A stretch of DNA of 64,000 nt from UBA1672 sp963977495 (GTDB lineage Bacteria > Pseudomonadota > Alphaproteobacteria > Micavibrionales > Micavibrionaceae): NCBI GenBank assembly GCA_963977495.1, contig CAXBOT010000003.1, positions 1 to 64,000 of the forward strand. Direction: 5' to 3'. Position numbers and translations under genes: made by a program. Positions 59,913 to 64,000 of the stretch are shown here, piece after piece; within the stretch, counting starts at the first letter, position 1; every line of letters starts with the position of its first letter. The notes under the pieces are model-generated. The model ran no database searches. It saw nothing but the letters and a program-made list of their open reading frames with translations, and was not told where the DNA came from.

Positions 59913-60227
59913 GGCTTTTTCATCTCCTTGTTGTGGTTAATTTTTGAAATTGTTTTTGAGGGGCTTGGATGCTGATCGCTTTTCCCCTGACTGGGAAAGC
60001 GTCAGCATTACTCCGTAGGAGTAAGGGAAATCTCGCCCACTGCCCACTGAACGAAACCGTTGCTGGTTCTAGCGTTTGAGCAGTAGGCAAGTGGGCAAAG
60101 ACAGTGGGCAGTTGCCCACTAGAATTATTGCGACAATGCTTTTGTTTCTGCTGTTTTTGTTTCAATCCAGTGGGCAAACTGGTGACCAGCAGTGGGCAGT
60201 AGGCAATAAAATATAGTGCAGTGGGTA
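59913..60227. repeat. Repeat-rich region after the primase-helicase gene
   Basis: A gap of about 315 bp containing two structures. A 40-base near-perfect hairpin (59969-60008) joins ATGCTGA and GTCAGCAT arms with CGCTT/AAGCG; a short dyad TACTCC-GTA-GGAGTA follows at about 60009-60023. From 60035 to 60227 there are about eight copies of CAGTGGGCA or its inverse TGCCCACTG (for example 60035-60042, 60042-60049, 60102-60110, 60113-60120, 60168-60176, 60190-60198, 60219-60227). It could be a replication origin. A weak frame across it (59920-60231) is judged non-coding. Confidence 0.6.
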
Positions 60228-62375
60228 TCATGATAGCCCTCCATCATTAAGAGCGACGATCCAGTTTTCAGGGTCATCAACTGGGAGGACTTCATTTGTT
60301 TTCGGGTGCTTGAAGTGCGTTGGCAAAATACGCGTGCCGTCACCCAGCGCCATACCCTCAACACAGATATATCCTTGGCGACTACGTTGCGCTTGAGGCA
60401 GGCCGTAAATATCAGCATTCTTAAAGAATTTGATATGACCTTTGGTGCTGAGCGCATTCAATCGGTTGCGCAAAGAACGAGAGCTACCCAAGCCTGACTT
60501 GTTTTCAAACGTATCCGAAAACTGCCGCGCGGTATAAACGCGCCCTTGCGAGGCTTCAGAGTAAATTAAACCAATGACGGCATCTTTTTTGCGCAGTTGT
60601 TGCGCATCAAGTTTTACTGCCTGTGAGCGCATAGCAAGTCGCTCAGCTTGACTGTCGACCTCACGCCAGCCCGAGGCATCTCGCAATATTGTTTTTTGCG
60701 CAATCTCTGGTCCATTGCGTAGCTCAAAGATAAGGTTGCGCTCGGGGCGCATTTCATCAAGGCGGTGAAGGATGATGCCCGATGTGTAATAAGACCGCAG
60801 CGAACCAGCGCCACTAAGCGCTTGGAACGGATCTTCCTCAACATATTTCTTGGAAACTTTCTTTGTGTGGTGCGCAAGAATTAACCCAGCGTTTGGATTA
60901 ATCTGATTGCGTAATTCCTCCACCCGCCGGGAGAGAAAGAACATCATCGCGTCATTATCATTTTCTCCACCAATCCCACCGCCATCAAACACATTACGAA
61001 TAGGATCAATGGCGATGATATCAGGGGGACGTTCACCAAAACGCGCCTTAACAGAGCGCACAATCTTGTCGATGCCACCGTCATTTAAGATCAGCCGTAT
61101 TTGTGGCGTCATCACAAAGTTTTGGCTTAATTGCTCCAGCGTATCATCTGGCAAACGCAGCTTTTGAATGCGCTCTCGCAAATAATGATATTGAACCTCC
61201 GCCTGCAGATAAAAAACGCGCAAGGGACGCTTGCTGGATAATCCAAGAAAGCTCTGACCTGCGGCCATGTTGGCGAGCAGTGATATGAGAAAATCGCTCT
61301 TGCCAACTTTGGGTGCGCCGCCAAACACCAACATGCCACCCGGTGTTAGAACACGCGGAGATATTAAGTCTTTGGGCATAGGGCTGTGATCGGCCTGTAG
61401 ATCTGCAACGCTATAAAGTGGAATCAGGTCGGGCTTTGCTGGCTTATCCTTCGCTACCACCCGATCCCAATTTTTTAGTATATCGTGGATATTCAAGCCT
61501 TCTGCGACAGCATCGGCGACATCCCATTTAGGGGGCTTCTCAGGCGGGACTTTAAGTATCTTGACCTGTAACGCCCCAGCGCGGGCAGAAGCGCTTGCTG
61601 CCCTGCGAGCATAGCTCAATCCAGCCTCATCATGGTCAGGCCAGATCAACACCTGTTTGCCTCTAAGAGGTGACCAGTCTGTTTTATCAATCGGCGCTTT
61701 TGCACCGTTCATGGCGGTGGTGGCGCAGATGCCTAAGCCGATTAATGCATCGGCGCATTTTTCACCTTCAACAAGAATAATTGTTTTGGCTTTGGCAATA
61801 TTAGGCTGATTATACAAGGGGCGAATATCAGGAGCCTTCATTACGCCTTTAACAGCATCCCATGGACGGAATTGCTTTCGTTGGCCTTTGGGGTCATAGC
61901 GATACACACTGGCAATCAGCGCCCCATGGGCATCGGTATAATCCCATTTGGCTGTCGGCTCGCCTAATTTTTGAGATTGTTTATAGCTGTGTTGTTTGCA
62001 TTGCCTTGGCTGAGATGTGGGGATGCCGCCGCCAATCCAGCTTTGAATATCGGTGATCAGCTCCTTGAATTGGCTTTTGCGATCAAAACCTTTTACACCA
62101 GCCCATAGATCAAGAATGTCACCACCATCGCCAGTGGCAAAGTCATGCCAAAGGCCAGCCTTTGAGCCATTCATTTCAACCACAAGGCTTTCGCCTTTAC
62201 CGCCACTGATATCGCCAACAATAAACTTCCCAGCGCGAAGCACACCATTTGGCAACAAGGCGTGCAGCGTTGATGGAAGGCTCTGTATTAAGCGCTGTTT
62301 GATGTCTTTCGCGTCAGGTGGTTTTAACGCGATGACATTTGGATTGCTATGATCTGCCATGCATGATGCCCTCAT
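60228..62375 (-). CDS. Phage primase-helicase (TOPRIM plus RecA-like ATPase)
   Basis: A 715-residue replication protein. Residues 40-90 resemble a CHC2-type primase start without intact zinc cysteines (GLWHDFATGDGGDILDLW). A TOPRIM domain follows (ILVEGEKCADAL, then IWPDHDEAGLSYA), and the ATPase domain has Walker A GGAPKVGKSDF near residue 358 and Walker B IIAIDPIRNVF. The C-terminus is a winged-helix-like region (GSSRSLRNRLNALSTKGHIK). It probably primes and unwinds phage DNA. Its start forms an ATGA overlap with the upstream gene; the in-frame ATG at 62360 is an alternative. Confidence 0.9.
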   Translation of the reverse strand: MRASCMADHSNPNVIALKPPDAKDIKQRLIQSLPSTLHALLPNGVLRAGKFIVGDISGGKGESLVVEMNGSKAGLWHDFATGDGGDILDLWAGVKGFDRKSQFKELITDIQSWIGGGIPTSQPRQCKQHSYKQSQKLGEPTAKWDYTDAHGALIASVYRYDPKGQRKQFRPWDAVKGVMKAPDIRPLYNQPNIAKAKTIILVEGEKCADALIGLGICATTAMNGAKAPIDKTDWSPLRGKQVLIWPDHDEAGLSYARRAASASARAGALQVKILKVPPEKPPKWDVADAVAEGLNIHDILKNWDRVVAKDKPAKPDLIPLYSVADLQADHSPMPKDLISPRVLTPGGMLVFGGAPKVGKSDFLISLLANMAAGQSFLGLSSKRPLRVFYLQAEVQYHYLRERIQKLRLPDDTLEQLSQNFVMTPQIRLILNDGGIDKIVRSVKARFGERPPDIIAIDPIRNVFDGGGIGGENDNDAMMFFLSRRVEELRNQINPNAGLILAHHTKKVSKKYVEEDPFQALSGAGSLRSYYTSGIILHRLDEMRPERNLIFELRNGPEIAQKTILRDASGWREVDSQAERLAMRSQAVKLDAQQLRKKDAVIGLIYSEASQGRVYTARQFSDTFENKSGLGSSRSLRNRLNALSTKGHIKFFKNADIYGLPQAQRSRQGYICVEGMALGDGTRILPTHFKHPKTNEVLPVDDPENWIVALNDGGLS

Positions 62376-62599
62376 GCATTCTTATTGCTCGTCTTATGAC
62401 GCTCAATGTTTTTGAGTTTAATAATGCCGTCAACCCATTGCAGGGCGCGACCGACACTTCTGACCTCTTTAATCAGCTCCTCTCGCAATTCAGACAGCTT
62501 GCTATCCTCAAGCGTTTTTAATTGTCCTACAGGCGTGTGTTGCACCCACTTGAAAACAGCCTCGCCAGCATCAATGTGATCATCTATTGATTTGTTCAT
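62372..62599 (-). CDS. Small hypothetical protein coupled to the primase gene
   Basis: A 75-residue acidic helical protein (DDHIDAGEAVFKWVQHTPVG, then LSELREELIKEVRSVGRALQ). Its stop overlaps the primase-helicase start (ATGA), so the two are cotranslated. A replication accessory is possible. No family is recognised. Confidence 0.65.
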   Translation of the reverse strand: MNKSIDDHIDAGEAVFKWVQHTPVGQLKTLEDSKLSELREELIKEVRSVGRALQWVDGIIKLKNIERHKTSNKNA

Positions 62600-62702
62600 T
62601 TATCCTTTTCCTTATTAGAGTTTGTTGTCCCTAATAAGCAGGTACAGTTTTGGCCTTAGAAACGACGACGGCATCTGCAAAAAAAATCAATTATTTTTCA
62701 AA

Positions 62703-63275
62703 TCATTCTCTAAGCCCCAGTTTTTCTAGATATTCGCGCAATCTTTTTGCTCTGCTGGATAATGTCGTGCGGGGAATTCCTGTAGAATGAGATGCCTCAG
62801 TGATGCTTTGATACTTCAATAGCTCATAGGTGCTTCGAATATCTTCAGGCATATCGGCAAGCACTTTGCTCATATCCATATTATACTCTGCCATCAGATA
62901 AGAATTTGAAGCAAAGCTATCTCCCCAGAGGGCTTGTTCACTGGCAATACTATCCAGCAACTCCATAGAACTTTCTTCATCACCGATAGTTGTGGAAAGT
63001 GACAGCTCCTTTTGACCGGTCCAGCGTTTTTGAGTTTCAGCCTCTGCAATGAGATTAATTGCATGGTTGTTAATCACGGATTTAATAAAGCTTCGACGAT
63101 CACCTTTGCTTTCATCGAAACTGGGCCATGCATGAAGATATGCCAGCATCAATTCTTGCTGCAGATCTTCAAAATCATCTGCCGTAAAGAACGGCGATTT
63201 TGTAAGTGTTCTGGCTTTATAACCAATAAAAAAAGCGGCGTAGGAATCTACGCCGCCGTAACGATTGTTCGACAT
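62703..63275 (-). CDS. Sigma-like phage regulator
   Basis: A 190-residue protein. Residues 28-80 resemble sigma-70 region 2 (DFEDLQQELMLAYLHAWPSF, then GDRRSFIKSVINNHAINLIA) and the C-terminus is a region-4-like helix-turn-helix (SITEASHSTGIPRTTLSSRA). It could redirect RNA polymerase to phage promoters or act as a DNA-binding activator. It is the first gene of the replication cluster. A truncated homolog lies at 16760-17158. Codons 7-18 form an intrinsic terminator, and a hairpin leader lies upstream. Confidence 0.82.
   Translation of the reverse strand: MSNNRYGGVDSYAAFFIGYKARTLTKSPFFTADDFEDLQQELMLAYLHAWPSFDESKGDRRSFIKSVINNHAINLIAEAETQKRWTGQKELSLSTTIGDEESSMELLDSIASEQALWGDSFASNSYLMAEYNMDMSKVLADMPEDIRSTYELLKYQSITEASHSTGIPRTTLSSRAKRLREYLEKLGLRE
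63228..63256 (-). terminator. Intrinsic terminator inside the first codons of the sigma-like gene
   Basis: On the minus strand GCGGCGTAG pairs with CTACGCCGC (63256-63248 with 63243-63235) around ATTC, and seven Ts follow (63234-63228). It covers codons 7-16. The remnant copy keeps the perfect stem and T-run although its loop differs. Confidence 0.75.
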
Positions 63276-63525
63276 TTTTCTTTCCTCTTTTGTTCAGCGG
63301 AGAAAAGTCTCCGCAGAGGAAAGAATGCAAAATCTGAGTATTATTTCAGCCGCTTACAGGTCAAAGTTGGCATGCACAAATACGCACGTACTCAAAAACC
63401 CCAGCCAACAGCCATCTGCAACCGTTGCTAGAATGATATTTTTGAGGCATCTGGAAAGTGGTCATACAAAGGAATGATATAAAACGTCATTCCTATGATG
63501 TTTTGGGTGATTCTTTACTTGGTTA
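63276..63525 (-). promoter_or_regulatory. Leader region of the sigma-like gene
   Basis: A 250-bp gap. A strong double hairpin sits next to the start codon: inner arms GCGGAG (63297-63302) and CTCCGC (63309-63314), outer arms CTTTCCTCT (63280-63288) and AGAGGAAAG (63315-63323). The outer arm includes the purine-rich ribosome binding region (GAGGAAAG is mirrored by CTTTCCTC). No gene is seen in the rest. Confidence 0.55.
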
Positions 63526-63930
63526 TCAAAAACCAAATAGTTGTTCTTGCTCACTCCATAGAGCAGGAAAGCTTTTTTCAACTGAAGACAAACCAAATCC
63601 ATCAGGTTGATTTCCATCGAGAATAGATTGAATGACCTTGGGAGACAGACGCATTAAGCGCATAACGCGCAACACGTATGATCGGTTAATATTCTCATTA
63701 TCGCTGATTGCTTGAGCGTTTTTATAATGCCCAGTTTCAATTAATTTGTGCCATCTATAAGCACGCCCCAGCGCCTTGAGCAGTTTTTCGTCTTTACGAA
63801 TATGACGATCCAATCTTTGTAAATCTTGGCCAACAGGACCAACTACGACTTTCTTTCCACCCCATTTTCTTAAATTTATCGGCACGTGAACAATAATTTT
63901 TTGCTCAGACTTATCTTGGCTTAAAGCCAT
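63526..63930 (-). CDS. ParB-like helix-turn-helix helper of the serine recombinase
   Basis: A 134-residue intact homolog of the protein at 30784-31203: KIIVHVPINLRKWGGKKVVV, EKLLKALGRAYRWHKLIETG and INRSYVLRVMRLMRLSPKVI (KorB/ParB-like helices). The ATG at 63930 starts one base after the recombinase stop and has GGAG eight bases upstream, inside the recombinase gene; the longer start at 63948 would include that site. A role in recombinase control is inferred from the conserved pairing. Confidence 0.75.
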   Translation of the reverse strand: MALSQDKSEQKIIVHVPINLRKWGGKKVVVGPVGQDLQRLDRHIRKDEKLLKALGRAYRWHKLIETGHYKNAQAISDNENINRSYVLRVMRLMRLSPKVIQSILDGNQPDGFGLSSVEKSFPALWSEQEQLFGF

Positions 63931-63931
63931 A

Positions 63932-64000
63932 TTATGCGCTCCTTTCATTCATATTTTTATTAATGGTTTGTTGTAGATCGTGAATGATGTTCTCTAACCC
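63932..64000 (-). CDS. C-terminal end of a large serine recombinase (cut by the window edge)
   Basis: The last 22 codons (GLENIIHDLQQTINKNMNER, then SA and a TAA stop) match the end of the recombinase remnant at 31200 (GFDNIVIQLQQSINANTKER). The rest of the gene lies beyond the window. By context it is the integrase of the prophage. Confidence 0.7.
   Translation of the reverse strand, partial: GLENIIHDLQQTINKNMNERSA

Noticed and set aside
59920..60231. A 103-residue minus-strand frame after the primase gene
   Set aside because: Its sequence is produced by the CAGTGGGCA repeats and hairpin, and composition is low in complexity. More likely a non-coding origin-like region.
1..64000. CRISPR arrays, rRNA genes and insertion sequences
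   Set aside because: No regularly spaced direct repeats of CRISPR type, no rRNA-like sequence and no transposase with terminal repeats were seen. The mobile DNA here is phage and integrase based.

Overview
The window looks like chromosomal DNA of an alphaproteobacterium carrying several layers of mobile DNA. The taxonomic guess is inference. It rests on phage families I recall mainly from alphaproteobacteria (DUF3489, DUF6127, DUF6362, DUF6441, DUF5681 types) and on the style of the copper genes. I cannot name a genus.

Layout. (1) 1-9,830 is AT-rich host backbone. It holds secreted EF-hand paralogs, an autoregulated Fic protein, a sterol-desaturase-type membrane enzyme, an XRE regulator and a PspA-like/membrane protein pair. 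A short interspersed repeat (TTTTCCATACT-N7/8-TATCAC) occurs four times here and I did not see it elsewhere. (2) 9,830-10,660 is a rearrangement scar where two 5'-truncated genes abut. (3) 10,686-14,111 is a small integrative element with a P4-type tyrosine integrase, an excisionase-like protein and a winged-helix protein. (4) 14,400-16,550 holds a ParDE toxin-antitoxin pair and a second Fic protein with operator-like repeats. (5) 16,540-17,160 and 30,784-32,060 are two pieces of one prophage relative: a truncated sigma-like gene on one side, and a helper gene plus the C-terminus of a serine recombinase on the other. (6) Between those pieces lies a copper/zinc island (17,800-30,800). It has a CDF exporter, an SmtB-type ArsR repressor, multicopper oxidase/PcoB, a cupredoxin-CusF fusion, a YHS/TRASH-like protein, a TPR protein, the CopA ATPase, CueR, a CopZ-like chaperone, an MFS transporter, a DUF305 protein and an HxlR regulator. 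Four CueR-type promoters and two related palindromic operators tie the island together. (7) 32,107 to beyond 64,000 is a large, apparently intact lambda-type siphophage prophage, read mostly leftwards. It retains the lambda head-tail order Nu1-A-W-B-C/Nu3-D-E-FI-FII-Z-U-V-G/T-H-K-J. An RCC1-propeller protein sits in the tail region and the lysis genes end the late operon. Two DNA methyltransferases, a hipB-hipA-effector operon, a primase-helicase and a sigma-like regulator form the early side. Its serine recombinase runs off the right edge.

How it fits together. The right end of the prophage (recombinase, helper, sigma-like gene) repeats in order and orientation what is left of the relative at 16.5-32 kb, so the copper island sits exactly where the relative's helper and sigma-like genes should be neighbours. 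The best candidates for new biology are three. One is an intrinsic terminator built into the first codons of both sigma-like genes. The second is the hipBA operon with a third gene fusing an unrecognised N-terminal region to a deoxyribosyltransferase/TIR-like domain. The third is the pair of Fic genes preceded by arrays of inverted half-sites. Gene starts were moved from the longest reading frame wherever a ribosome binding site or promoter argued for it.
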